Source: Bacteroidota bacterium (lineage in GTDB: Bacteria > Bacteroidota > Bacteroidia > Chitinophagales > Chitinophagaceae). From it: a DNA stretch of 64,000 bases. This document shows positions 1 to 8,821 of this stretch, one piece after another (the first letter of the stretch is position 1; the number at the start of each line of letters is the position of its first letter). The stretch lies in the NCBI GenBank assembly GCA_018266575.1, contig JAFEAE010000019.1, forward strand, positions 124,001 to 188,000, read 5' to 3'. The notes beneath the pieces are model-generated. The model was not told the DNA's origin, did not search any database, and was given only the letters and a program-made list of their open reading frames with translations. The position numbers and the translations under genes were made by a program.

Positions 1-125
1 ACGTTAGTATCACAACCCTTGTAAACCCTAATAATCCGTCTATGCAAAACGCACACAAACCTTTCATTGGATTCATCATTCTTTCCCTTGCAATTTTATA
101 TACAGTCGCCGCATTGATCAGCTAA
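1..125 (+). CDS. C-terminal end of an unidentified membrane protein (partial)
   Basis: The frame starting at base 3 is open from the window edge to a TAA at 123-125, giving about 40 C-terminal residues. The last 20 or so are strongly hydrophobic (FIGFIILSLAILY and on), so the protein ends in a membrane helix with almost no tail after it. An internal ATG at 42 would give a 27-residue peptide, but a frame open to the edge favours a truncated larger gene. The family cannot be told from this fragment. Confidence 0.5.
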   Translation, partial: VSITTLVNPNNPSMQNAHKPFIGFIILSLAILYTVAALIS

Positions 126-207
126 ATTTTCTACAAAGATTTCCAGACAATCTTATGTTTTTTCGTTGCGCCGCCGCGCCGTTGCGTGAAAACATTATAT
201 TCGCAGC

Positions 208-693
208 ATGCAACATGTTGTTATAAGAACTATTGAACCTGCGGATAATAAAACACTCGCCGAAATTGTGAGGAGTTCCCTTGCTGAATTTGGAGTAGAC
301 AAACCCGGAACAGTTTATTACGATCCAACTACCGATCATCTTTACGAATTATTTCAAACTCCCAAAAGCGGCTATTTTGTTGCATTGGTGAACAATGAAA
401 TTGTTGGCGGGGCAGGCATTTTCCCTTCGAATGGTTTGCCATCTGATACTTGTGAACTCGTGAAAATGTATTTAAAAAAACATGCCCGTGGATTGGGGCT
501 TGGCAAATTACTCATCGCAAAATGCCTCGAAACAGCCAAAGAAACCGGTTATACACAAGTATATCTCGAAACAATGCCCGAGTTAAAAAAAGCATTAAGC
601 GTTTATGAAAAATTCGGTTTTCATTATTTAAATGGCCCAATGGGAAATACCGGCCATTTCGGCTGCGACAGGTGGATGCTTAAAATCTTATAA
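208..693 (+). CDS. GNAT family N-acetyltransferase
   Basis: A 161-residue single-domain GNAT protein that would transfer an acetyl group from acetyl-CoA to an amine in the cytoplasm; the substrate is unknown. The acetyl-CoA pyrophosphate-binding motif A (R/Q-x-x-G-x-G/A) is seen as RGLGLGK at residues 94-100, after the beta-strand LVKMYL. It is followed by a helix and a YEKFGF motif near residue 138, typical of motif B. Length and motif order fit a complete small GNAT. The last six bases overlap the end of the convergent SprT-like gene. A TATATTCG sequence at 196-203 resembles a -7 box but lies only four bases before the ATG, so the transcript would be almost leaderless or the box is fortuitous. 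Confidence 0.85.
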   Translation: MQHVVIRTIEPADNKTLAEIVRSSLAEFGVDKPGTVYYDPTTDHLYELFQTPKSGYFVALVNNEIVGGAGIFPSNGLPSDTCELVKMYLKKHARGLGLGKLLIAKCLETAKETGYTQVYLETMPELKKALSVYEKFGFHYLNGPMGNTGHFGCDRWMLKIL

Positions 694-1320
694 CCACTCT
701 CCTTCCACAATACTTACCTCAAAGATCGGGCTGAACAAATAGGTTTTATTCGTCGCAATTTCTATACATTGAAAACGCTTGCGCAGTTTTTTTCCTTTGC
801 GGAATATCCTTCCATCGCCTGCATCAAATAATTTTCCTTCGGGGATTTGTTCTACCATTATCTTCTTCTCAAAACCTTCATCATATTTTCTTAATACACG
901 CATCAGGTCTTCGTCTGCACAACTACTGGCCGGAAGATCGTGCAAATTTTTTTTAAATGCAATAAGTATATCGTGCGGAAAAATCTCTAACCGGATAAAA
1001 TCTTCCAGCATTTTTCTGTACACCAATTTCCATTCTTTGCCGTGAGATTGCACGTGGTTTCCATATTGCATAAAAGTCACCAGGTGCGCAAGTTCATGTA
1101 TCAACGTGATCAGGAAAGAAAATTTATTAAGGTTTCCGTTTACACTGATGCGATGGTTTTTTCCGCCGATAGCATGGCGATAATCACCCAAAACGGTTTT
1201 TCGTTCACGCGTTATCGTTAGATGAACTTTATAATGGTTCAGGTAATCAAGCACCAATGATGCCGATTCATCGGGAATGAATTGACGGAGATATGAAAGC
1301 GGGGCTTCTTTTTTAGGCAT
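688..1320 (-). CDS. SprT-like zinc metalloprotein
   Basis: A 210-residue protein with the SprT/Spartan-type zinc signature. HELAH at residues 75-79 supplies two histidine ligands and the catalytic glutamate, and His93 in SHGKEW is the likely third ligand. SprT-like proteins are metalloproteases or inactive relatives; the eukaryotic Spartan members remove DNA-protein crosslinks, while the role of the bacterial proteins is poorly known. The N-terminal 70 residues are helical as in the family. The C-terminal half (residues 120-210) is basic and lacks an obvious CxxC zinc ribbon. The start overlaps the upstream four-TM gene by 8 bp, so the two are probably co-transcribed. Confidence 0.8.
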   Translation of the reverse strand: MPKKEAPLSYLRQFIPDESASLVLDYLNHYKVHLTITRERKTVLGDYRHAIGGKNHRISVNGNLNKFSFLITLIHELAHLVTFMQYGNHVQSHGKEWKLVYRKMLEDFIRLEIFPHDILIAFKKNLHDLPASSCADEDLMRVLRKYDEGFEKKIMVEQIPEGKLFDAGDGRIFRKGKKLRKRFQCIEIATNKTYLFSPIFEVSIVEGEWL

Positions 1321-1717
1321 TTTTCTGCGACTTGTTCAGACGGAGCAATATCCGTACTTCAGTAAACGTGTATACGAGGTATAACCCGCAGCAGATAAAT
1401 ATCCCGATCTTATTTACATTACTTCGCTCGGCGAAAATATAAATAACAACAGCTATCATACAAACAGCCATTCTGAACAACATGCCTGCATAAATAGTCC
1501 GCACAAATGCATAAGGGTTTGTATTCTTCAACCCTTTCCTGAATATTAAAAAGGAAAATATTGCTGCAATAAATAAAATAAGGTTACCGATCAACACCAC
1601 GGTATAACTAACATCCAAAGACGGAAATAGTTTTTCCGATACAAAAGCTAAAATATTTACAAGAACAAAAATTACGATGATCGCAGCAACAGGGTTCTTA
1701 ACCGGTTTGTTTTCCAT
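1313..1717 (-). CDS. Small four-TM membrane protein, possibly AtpI-like
   Basis: A 134-residue protein with four predicted membrane helices (about residues 10-30, 37-60, 75-95 and 102-122) and short basic loops. In many Bacteroidota a similar four-helix protein follows the bactofilin gene and comes just before the F0F1 ATP synthase genes, where it is compared with the AtpI chain. Here the bactofilin neighbour is kept but no ATP synthase gene follows; the next gene is SprT-like and overlaps by 8 bp. The AtpI relation rests on topology and synteny from memory, not on a motif I can see. Confidence 0.5.
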   Translation of the reverse strand: MENKPVKNPVAAIIVIFVLVNILAFVSEKLFPSLDVSYTVVLIGNLILFIAAIFSFLIFRKGLKNTNPYAFVRTIYAGMLFRMAVCMIAVVIYIFAERSNVNKIGIFICCGLYLVYTFTEVRILLRLNKSQKNA

Positions 1718-1841
1718 CTGAATAAATTACACGTGCAAAAATACAATTGCCGCAAAGGTAATTATTCATAATTCATACGGATAAAGAAAGCTTGTCCGCA
1801 GTATAGCTGCAGAAAAAAACGATTCAATTGTAAGACTGGGA

Positions 1842-2285
1842 TCAGGCTGTTGCTAATCCGGCGATAGGTTCAGTTGCTTTTTTCGATTCAAGAGAAACTT
1901 TGCCGTTGCTTGCCGCAGTAGTGATCATGTGGCATTCTCCATTGAAAGTGGCAGAAGGTTCTATCTGCAATTTCGCAGCCTGGATATTTCCATTAACGAT
2001 GCTGCCGCCTTTTAACTGCAGCAGGTCTTTTACTTTAATGGTGCCATTTACTTTGCCCATGATATCTGCTTGTTGGCCAACAATATCCCCTTCAACAACA
2101 CCATTGGCGCCAATCACCACTTTTGCACTGCAATTAATATTTCCGGTAAGAGTGCCATCAATGCGGAGGTCGCCATTGCTGGTAATATCGCCTTTAAGAG
2201 AAGTACCTGCGCCTATAAGGCTTGCGCTTGAACCTGATGGAGTATCGCCACCGAGGATGTCAGATTTGGATTTTCCGTTAAACAT
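1842..2285 (-). CDS. Bactofilin (polymer-forming cytoskeletal protein)
   Basis: A 147-residue bactofilin (DUF583). The central part from about residue 25 to 120 is a right-handed beta-helix made of short repeats with glycine turns and hydrophobic spacing (GDITSNGDLRIDG, GNINCSAKVVIG, GDIVGQQADIMG). N- and C-terminal tails are unstructured and rich in Ser, Gly and Lys. Bactofilins polymerise without nucleotide on the inner face of the membrane and scaffold cell-wall enzymes, often M23 peptidases. The gene directly upstream, only 15 bp away, encodes a membrane protein that resembles the anchor half of an M23 peptidase, which fits such a partnership. Confidence 0.9.
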   Translation of the reverse strand: MFNGKSKSDILGGDTPSGSSASLIGAGTSLKGDITSNGDLRIDGTLTGNINCSAKVVIGANGVVEGDIVGQQADIMGKVNGTIKVKDLLQLKGGSIVNGNIQAAKLQIEPSATFNGECHMITTAASNGKVSLESKKATEPIAGLATA

Positions 2286-2300
2286 AGTCTGGATTTTATT

Positions 2301-2696
2301 TTAGTCATCAATTTTTTCAGGCTTTGGAATAGTCAAAGTCGTCGTGTCCTTCTTCACCGGGGTGTTTCCCTGTAAAACCGTTTGCAGGTTTTGCAGGTAA
2401 AGGTCTTTGTACCTCACCGATTGCTCTAACGAATCCGTACGTATTTTTAGTTCACGCAGTTCCCGTGTATTATTCACATCTCCATAACCGGGTATATACA
2501 ATTTCAATGGCGTGAATACGATCAGGGCAACGGTCAGGCCCGTTAGTAATACAAAAATCGTGCTGAGAACCACATATACGCTTAAACGGGATAATTTAAA
2601 GGTCACCACTTCTTCATACGTATCATCGTTCATTACCACCAGGCGGTAACGGTTTTGGAGGCGCTTAAACGTAGAATTGGCATCGAATTTAGCCAT
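2301..2696 (-). CDS. Membrane anchor resembling the N-terminal half of bactofilin-linked M23 peptidases, without the peptidase domain
   Basis: A 131-residue protein: a short cytoplasmic N-terminus with the segment YRLVVMNDDTYEE, one membrane helix at about residues 38-60, the sequence PGYGD just outside it, a short coiled coil (residues 78-105) and a charged tail. This order is what I know from the first ~130 residues of Bacteroidota M23 metallopeptidases, where a LytM domain with HxxxD and HxH motifs follows. Here the frame stops and the bactofilin gene starts 15 bp later, so no peptidase domain is encoded. It may link bactofilin to the membrane or regulate a separate endopeptidase. It is divergent from porW. 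Confidence 0.65.
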   Translation of the reverse strand: MAKFDANSTFKRLQNRYRLVVMNDDTYEEVVTFKLSRLSVYVVLSTIFVLLTGLTVALIVFTPLKLYIPGYGDVNNTRELRELKIRTDSLEQSVRYKDLYLQNLQTVLQGNTPVKKDTTTLTIPKPEKIDD

Positions 2697-2813
2697 AACG
2701 GGATATTACTGCTTTAAAGGTAAGTAACTTATCAACAACCAATGGAATAACGCACGAAAAATCATGTTATTTTAAAATAAATTTCCTGAAAATCAGTTAA
2801 TAAGAGTTTAGTC

Positions 2814-2820
2814 TAACTTG
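2814..2820 (+). promoter_or_regulatory. Possible -7 box of porW
   Basis: TAACTTG lies 18 bp before the GTG start of porW and matches the Bacteroidota -7 element TAnnTTTG in most positions. No clear TTTG is seen 19 bp upstream, so the call is weak. Confidence 0.3.
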
Positions 2821-2838
2821 CACCTGTAAACGGATACT

Positions 2839-5800
2839 GTGAACCGAATCAGCGTTTTATTTTCGATCCTGCTTTTATTATTTTTCCTGGATGGTTTCGG
2901 GCAGCCCGATTTTTCCTCGCTCGAAGTAAAAAAACCCGCGAAATACGAGAACCGTATCCTCGGTTCAGAAAAAACAGATACCAAAAAATTTACAAAGAGC
3001 CGTCGGTTTGTGCAGAATATGGTTACACATTACAATTACTATTATAACGCGAACAATAAGCTGAACGAAATTATCGCACGTGCCAAAGCCGGGTACAAAG
3101 AAGATTATACCAGATTGCTTCCTTTCTACAATTACACATTGGAGATGACCTCCAAAGACCGGAAAGAACTCGATTCGGTTATTTTCAAATGCACAAATGG
3201 CTTGCTTATTCACGACCTGCGAAACGATTGGAGCGATAATTTATTTATGTTGATGGGGAAAGCCTATTATTTCCGTAATATGCTTGATTCAGCACACATT
3301 ACATTCCAGTTTGTGAATTACCAATACAGCCCGAGAGAAGAAGGCGGTTACCACAAAACGATCGGAAGCAATGCCAATGCTGATGAAGGCGGGAATGCAT
3401 TTACCGTTTCCACAGTGGAAAAAAGAAATGTACCACAGAAAATACTAACATTGCCGCCTAGCCGAAATGAATCGTTGATCTGGTTAACTAAAACATATAT
3501 TGCGCAGAATGCCTATGCACAGGCGGCTTCAATGATAGAGATATTAAAACAAGACCCGCAATTCCCGGAACGATTGAAAGGAGATTTGAATGAAGTGCAA
3601 GCTTGGATGTTTTACAAACAGGAAATGTACGACAGCTCAGCTATCTTTTTAGAAAAAGCATTGCCAAACGCGATGGACAACCAGGAAAAATCAAGATGGG
3701 AATACCTTATCGCACAGATGTATGAGCGGATCGGTAAAACAGAAGAAGCAAAAACATTCTACGAAAAAGTTTTTCAACATACTTACGATCCCGTACTTGA
3801 TATATATGCACGGCTAAATTATATCAGGCAGAATAAAGGCAATGATGAGGTGATACAGAAAAACATTGATGCGCTGACAAGTATGGGAAAAAGGGACCGC
3901 TTTGCAGAATACAGGGATATTATTTATTACACTATTGCCAAGATAGAACTGGAAAGAAATAATATTCCGGGAGCAGAAGCTGCGCTTTTAAAATGTGCGA
4001 AATATGCGTTGCCAAACAGCACCTATAAAAATAAAGCGTTCTTACAATTAGGAGATATAGCATTTGATCAGAAAAAATATAAAGCAGCAAAAAATTTTTA
4101 TGACAGCGTGAGCCTGCAAGACAAAAATGCAGTAGAAGATGCCGAACTTTTTAAAGACAGGAAAAATGCGCTTGATAAAATTGTTGTACAGTTGCTTGTT
4201 ATTGAAAGGCAGGATAGCCTGCAACACATTGCAGCTATGCAGCCCGGAGAAAGAGATGCGTATGTTAAAAAATTAGTAAAGCGATTACGCAAAGAGCAGG
4301 GATTAAAAGAAGAAGAGCAGCAAACAGGCACGCAGAACTATGTATTCAACAACAATAATGCAAATACGAATTTATTCGGCGCTTCCCCGGATAATGCAGA
4401 ATGGTATTTTAATAATACATCGCTTAGATCAAGGGGTTTTGGCGAGTTCAAAGCGAAATGGGGAAACCGGCAGAATATTGACAACTGGCAGGTGGCATCG
4501 ATATCTTCACAGCAACTACAAAAGAAGGCAAACGATAAAGGCATAAACCAGAATGGGGTAAATGCAAACAGCTTAGTGCCGCAAATTACATTTGCTGCTT
4601 TGATGGCAAACCTCCCGCTCACTCCTGACAAGATGAAAGCTTCAAACGACTCCGTAGAGAAAGCGCTTTTCTTATTGGGCAAAGCCTACCAGGAAGGATT
4701 GCCAGATTACGCTGCAGCAGCAGATGCCTATGAAAAATTATTATCACGTTATCCTGAAACAAATTCTTATGAAGAAATTTTGATGAACCTCTATTATTGC
4801 TACAGGAAAATAGGTGATGATATGAATGCGGCAAGAATATTGAGTTTAATGAAACAAAAATTCCCTTCGGGTAAATTCACACAACGCGTTACGGACCCTA
4901 AAGCAATAAACTTTGAACTCAACGCAGAAAAGGCAGATGCAACGAAAAAATATGAAGATATCTACACCGCATTCATAGAAGGAAGGTTTGAAGAAGCACA
5001 GGCAGAAAAACAGGTTGCCGACAGTATGTATGGAAAAAAATACTGGACACCGCAACTGCTTTACATTGAAGCTGTATACTTCATCAAACAACGCCAGGAT
5101 AGTTTGGCAAAAGTGGACCTTGCCCATATCGTCAATGAATATAAAGGAACGCCAATGGCAGAAAGGGCAAAAATTTTCCTTGATGTATTAAGCCGGCGCA
5201 GGCAAATTGAAGATTACCTTACCAATTTAAAAATAGAAAGAGCCAAAGATGATTCTGTAGTCATTACTGCAACAACAACTCCTGTTACAAATAAGATTGA
5301 TACGGTTACATCGAAATCTGACTCTGCTCAAATTGCGAAAGCAAAAATAAAAGTGAACCCTGTTTTACAAGACAGGCAAAAACAGGATTCAATACGATCT
5401 GGAATAGGTAATATAAAATTATCAGATATACAAGCTGCCAAAATAAAAACGGATTCTGCGATGATGGCGAAGTTGCAACACCAGGCAGACTCCATTCAAA
5501 ATGCCATGAGAAAAATTCATGCAGACTCTGTGCAAATGGCCCAGATGAAACATGTACAGGATTCTATTCAATTGGCCTTGAAAAAAATCAAAGACAATTT
5601 AAAAACATCTTTCTCGTATAACCCTGACCAACCACATTATGTAGTGATCGTAATGAGTAAAGTAGACCCTGTTTATGTTACTGAAGCAAGAAATGCATTC
5701 AACCGGTACGATCATGAAAATTATTATAACAAACAGATGGATATAAATAATTCTGCGTTGAATGATACCACCAAACTCGTTGTAATAAATGGTTTTCAGA

Positions 5801-5991
5801 ACGCTAATGAAGCGTTGGATTATGTGGGTAAAGCCCGCCCGCTTTCTTCAAAGGAAATTGTGCCATGGCTGCCGCAGGGAAAATATTTCTTCATTATCAT
5901 AACCGAACAAAACCTGTCGCTACTTAAAAACAACCAGGATCTAATTGGTTATAAGAAATATTTATCCGCTTATTTCCCGGGTAAATTTTAA
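2839..5991 (+). CDS. porW: PorW/SprE-type TPR protein of the type IX secretion system
   Basis: A 1050-residue periplasmic protein with an N-terminal signal sequence (residues 1-22, ending GFGQ), many TPR-like helical repeats through residues 100-450 and 610-800, and a low-complexity helical stretch near 850-920 rich in Asp-Ser, Gln and Lys. PorW (SprE in gliding species) is a T9SS accessory protein needed for secretion and gliding. The start is GTG: an in-frame TAA sits at 2827 and the next Met is near residue 60, after the signal sequence. Characterised PorW/SprE proteins are lipoproteins, but no lipobox cysteine is seen here. The penicillin-binding protein gene follows 139 bp downstream. 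Confidence 0.85.
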   Translation: MNRISVLFSILLLLFFLDGFGQPDFSSLEVKKPAKYENRILGSEKTDTKKFTKSRRFVQNMVTHYNYYYNANNKLNEIIARAKAGYKEDYTRLLPFYNYTLEMTSKDRKELDSVIFKCTNGLLIHDLRNDWSDNLFMLMGKAYYFRNMLDSAHITFQFVNYQYSPREEGGYHKTIGSNANADEGGNAFTVSTVEKRNVPQKILTLPPSRNESLIWLTKTYIAQNAYAQAASMIEILKQDPQFPERLKGDLNEVQAWMFYKQEMYDSSAIFLEKALPNAMDNQEKSRWEYLIAQMYERIGKTEEAKTFYEKVFQHTYDPVLDIYARLNYIRQNKGNDEVIQKNIDALTSMGKRDRFAEYRDIIYYTIAKIELERNNIPGAEAALLKCAKYALPNSTYKNKAFLQLGDIAFDQKKYKAAKNFYDSVSLQDKNAVEDAELFKDRKNALDKIVVQLLVIERQDSLQHIAAMQPGERDAYVKKLVKRLRKEQGLKEEEQQTGTQNYVFNNNNANTNLFGASPDNAEWYFNNTSLRSRGFGEFKAKWGNRQNIDNWQVASISSQQLQKKANDKGINQNGVNANSLVPQITFAALMANLPLTPDKMKASNDSVEKALFLLGKAYQEGLPDYAAAADAYEKLLSRYPETNSYEEILMNLYYCYRKIGDDMNAARILSLMKQKFPSGKFTQRVTDPKAINFELNAEKADATKKYEDIYTAFIEGRFEEAQAEKQVADSMYGKKYWTPQLLYIEAVYFIKQRQDSLAKVDLAHIVNEYKGTPMAERAKIFLDVLSRRRQIEDYLTNLKIERAKDDSVVITATTTPVTNKIDTVTSKSDSAQIAKAKIKVNPVLQDRQKQDSIRSGIGNIKLSDIQAAKIKTDSAMMAKLQHQADSIQNAMRKIHADSVQMAQMKHVQDSIQLALKKIKDNLKTSFSYNPDQPHYVVIVMSKVDPVYVTEARNAFNRYDHENYYNKQMDINNSALNDTTKLVVINGFQNANEALDYVGKARPLSSKEIVPWLPQGKYFFIIITEQNLSLLKNNQDLIGYKKYLSAYFPGKF

Positions 5992-6130
5992 TCCGTTGCC
6001 TTTGCAGAAAGTTTTTTAAAACATTTAGCAAACTTTAATAGCATCTATTTTAGAAACGAACATCCTTTTACTATTTTCGGGTAAGATTTTTGATGTTATA
6101 TAAACAATATCCTTCAATTAATATCTATAT

Positions 6131-8542
6131 ATGTCTAAAGCCGTCCGTTATTTCTGGAGATTGTTCTTTTTCGGGGTGTTAGTGTTTGTAGTTTTTATCG
6201 CGATGATCAATTTCAATCTTTTCGGCCCCTTGCCTTCATTGAAACAATTGGAAAATCCATCAATCATGTTAGCCAGCGAACTGTATGCAGAAGATGGCAC
6301 ATTGATGGGAAAATATTATACGGAAAGGGGTAACCGCAGCAATGTTGAATACAAAGACATTTCGAAAAATGCGATTGATGCATTGGTAGCAACAGAAGAT
6401 GAGCGTTTCTATGAACACTCTGGTATTGACGGTTGGGCAGTACTGCGTGCCATCGGCAAGCTTGGCCACGATGGTGGCGGTAGCACTATCACACAACAGC
6501 TTGCAAAAAACATGCTCGAACAGGGGTCGAAAAATATATGGCGGCGCGGTATTGAAAAATTAAAAGAATGGATCATCGCAATTAAGCTGGAGAGAAATTT
6601 TACCAAACAGGAAATTCTCGCTCTCTATTTAAATGCTGTTCCTTTCGGTGATAATGTTTACGGGATCAGAAATGCATCAAGAACTTTTTTTTCTAAAGAA
6701 CCTGACAGGCTTGATGTCGATGAAGCTGCTGTTCTAATTGGCATGCTCAAAGGAAACAATTTATATAATCCGCGAAGAAATTACAGAGCTGCATTCGACA
6801 GGCGCAACACCGTAATAAATCAGATGCTGAAAAATAATTTTATTTCAGCAGCCGATGCTGCAAAATATAAAGCGCTGCCAATTGATATGAGCCATTACAG
6901 GAAACTTGATGAAAATAATGGGCTTGCCCCCTACTTCCGCGATGTAATAAGAGATGAATTAAAAAAATGGTGCAAAGAAAATAAGAATCCAGCAACAGGA
7001 AAACCATACAATTTATATGAAGATGGTTTACGCATATACACCACCGTTAACCCGCGTATGCAGTTATATGCAGAAGAAGCTGTTGCCAAACACATGCCTG
7101 TTTTACAAAAAGTATTAAGTGCACAAAATAGCGTGCGCAAAGGAATTGTTTGGCAGGATCATAAAAATGTGCTGGAAGGATATATGAAGAACAGCGACCG
7201 TTGGGAAAATATGCATGATGATGGAATGAGCGATGATGAGATCCGAAAAGCATTTAACGAACCTGTGCCCATGAAAGTATTTGCATGGAATGCAAAACGC
7301 GAGAAAGATACAATCATGTCGCCGATGGATTCAATAAAATATAGCCGACAAATGTTGGAGACTGCGTTCCTCGCAATGGATCCGATAACCGGTGCTGTAA
7401 AAGCATGGATCGGCGGTATCGATTTTAAAACCTACAAATACGATCATGTAAATATCAATACAAAACGGCAAGTTGGTTCTTCCATAAAACCCTTTTTGTA
7501 CAGCCTTGCTATTGAAGAATCAGGGTTCACACCGGAAACGCCTGTACAAAATACTGCACAATATTTCCCGGGCTCCGGCATGGTGCCTGCAAAAGGATTA
7601 TGCGGAGGCAATGGCGATACGGTAACAATGGCGAGTGCATTAGCGCATTCATTAAACTGCGCATCTGCATACATCATTAAACAGGTAGGACCGCAACGTT
7701 TTGCAGATTTCATTTCACAAATAAATATACCGACCAAGGTAGAACCATATCCCTCTATTGCGTTGGGCACTTGCGATCTTTCATTATATGAAATGATATG
7801 GGGCTATTCCATGTTCCCGGCAAGCGGTTTCAGTTCAAAGCCATATTATATTTCACGCATTGAAGATAAAAACGGAAATGTGCTTGCACGTTTCGACACG
7901 AAACGCAAAGAAGTGATCAGCCAGGCAACAGCATACACCATGTGCAGGATGATGCAAGGCGCTGCAGATGTTGGCACTGCTGCTGGTTTGCGTACACGGT
8001 TAGGCATAACCGAAATGGGTGCAAAAACAGGAACAACCAACGACAATGCTGACGCATGGTTTTTCGGTTATACACCACAGTTATTAGCCGGTGTGTGGAT
8101 TGGTTGTGATGATCGTTTTATCCGGCTCGAAAGCGGTTTGGGCTACGGCGGAAAAGCAGCGCTGCCGATCTGGGAATATTTCTTTTCAAAAGTGCTTGCT
8201 GATAAAACGCTTGGTATAGACAAACAAACAAAATTTGTACAGCCCGGAAATATGAAGATCGAAGGAACGTATGATTATCAGAATATCATCGATAAAACAC
8301 CTCCCCCAGGCGCTGAAGGAGTTGATGTTGGCAATGGAGAGGCGAGTGAATATATGGACACGACCACACAGCATGTTCCTGTTGATTCCAAATTATCCAA
8401 CGAAGAGGAAAAAGTGTTGAAAGAAGCCACGCAGAATAATACAAAAGATTCTAAGAACGATAAACAAGCTCCGCCTCCACCAAACGACAAAAAGAAAAAA
8501 GGGTTTTTCAAAAGATTATTCGGTGGCAAGGATAAAGAATAA
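6131..8542 (+). CDS. Class A penicillin-binding protein 1A (GT51 transglycosylase and transpeptidase)
   Basis: An 803-residue bifunctional peptidoglycan synthase. A membrane helix at residues 10-30 is followed by the GT51 domain: EDERF with catalytic Glu89, and the GGSTITQQLAKN motif just after. The transpeptidase domain has all three motifs: SSIK with nucleophile Ser450, SLN at 507-509 and KTGT at 632-635. The enzyme would polymerise lipid II and crosslink stem peptides in the periplasm. The last 60 residues are charged low complexity ending in a lysine-rich tail, as in many Bacteroidota homologues. It follows porW on the same strand, an order I know from other Bacteroidota. Confidence 0.95.
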   Translation: MSKAVRYFWRLFFFGVLVFVVFIAMINFNLFGPLPSLKQLENPSIMLASELYAEDGTLMGKYYTERGNRSNVEYKDISKNAIDALVATEDERFYEHSGIDGWAVLRAIGKLGHDGGGSTITQQLAKNMLEQGSKNIWRRGIEKLKEWIIAIKLERNFTKQEILALYLNAVPFGDNVYGIRNASRTFFSKEPDRLDVDEAAVLIGMLKGNNLYNPRRNYRAAFDRRNTVINQMLKNNFISAADAAKYKALPIDMSHYRKLDENNGLAPYFRDVIRDELKKWCKENKNPATGKPYNLYEDGLRIYTTVNPRMQLYAEEAVAKHMPVLQKVLSAQNSVRKGIVWQDHKNVLEGYMKNSDRWENMHDDGMSDDEIRKAFNEPVPMKVFAWNAKREKDTIMSPMDSIKYSRQMLETAFLAMDPITGAVKAWIGGIDFKTYKYDHVNINTKRQVGSSIKPFLYSLAIEESGFTPETPVQNTAQYFPGSGMVPAKGLCGGNGDTVTMASALAHSLNCASAYIIKQVGPQRFADFISQINIPTKVEPYPSIALGTCDLSLYEMIWGYSMFPASGFSSKPYYISRIEDKNGNVLARFDTKRKEVISQATAYTMCRMMQGAADVGTAAGLRTRLGITEMGAKTGTTNDNADAWFFGYTPQLLAGVWIGCDDRFIRLESGLGYGGKAALPIWEYFFSKVLADKTLGIDKQTKFVQPGNMKIEGTYDYQNIIDKTPPPGAEGVDVGNGEASEYMDTTTQHVPVDSKLSNEEEKVLKEATQNNTKDSKNDKQAPPPPNDKKKKGFFKRLFGGKDKE

Positions 8543-8575
8543 TTAGTTCTAAAAGATATAAAATAATTTTTTGCA

Positions 8576-8668
8576 ACCGACTTCAGTATTTCTATTAAGC
8601 ATCGTTGCTTTCGATTCTTCCGGTAGAAGAATCGAACACTTGTACTGTTGATAATACTATTGAGCATC
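8576..8668 (+). repeat. Dispersed intergenic repeat, copy A, with an inserted hairpin
   Basis: It begins ACCGACTTCAG, contains CTATTAAGCATCGTTGC and ends CTTGTAC then ATACTATTGAGCATC. The same order of blocks occurs at 40686-40764 and, inverted, at 37889-37963 and 46545-46630. Between CGTTGC and CACTTGTAC this copy has a perfect 11-bp inverted repeat, TTCGATTCTTC / GAAGAATCGAA with a five-base loop, at about 8610-8636. The element lies in the 3' region of the PBP1A gene. Confidence 0.7.
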
Positions 8669-8749
8669 TGTGAGTGCGGCAGTATTTATAACGTTAATAC
8701 ATACTCGAAGATTTATCTCCTTAAAAATAGCTTCCTATATAAAAACAAG

Positions 8750-8772
8750 AACCCGGCTTTTTGCCGGGTTTT
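8750..8772 (-). terminator. Intrinsic terminator between convergent genes
   Basis: AACCCGGC, a five-T loop and GCCGGGTT form a perfect 8-bp GC-rich stem. Read on the minus strand it is followed by CTTGTTTTTAT, so it suits the T9SS cargo gene ending at 8822; on the plus strand it is followed only by a short T run. Confidence 0.75.
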
Positions 8773-8821
8773 GTACAAGTTAATCGTATTTATTAAACCA
8801 TGAAATGAAGCACTGGTTAGT

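Noticed and set aside
1010..1075. CACGTG-containing sequence as a ParB-binding parS site
   Set aside because: GCACGTGGTTTCC is only half of the palindrome. Other CACGTG cores in the window (for example near 1728, 14495, 33396 and 37045) also lack the TTTC/GAAA arms.
4338..4682. Antisense frames inside porW
   Set aside because: They are shadows of the long porW frame, with Ser/Cys/Phe-rich composition and no homology features.
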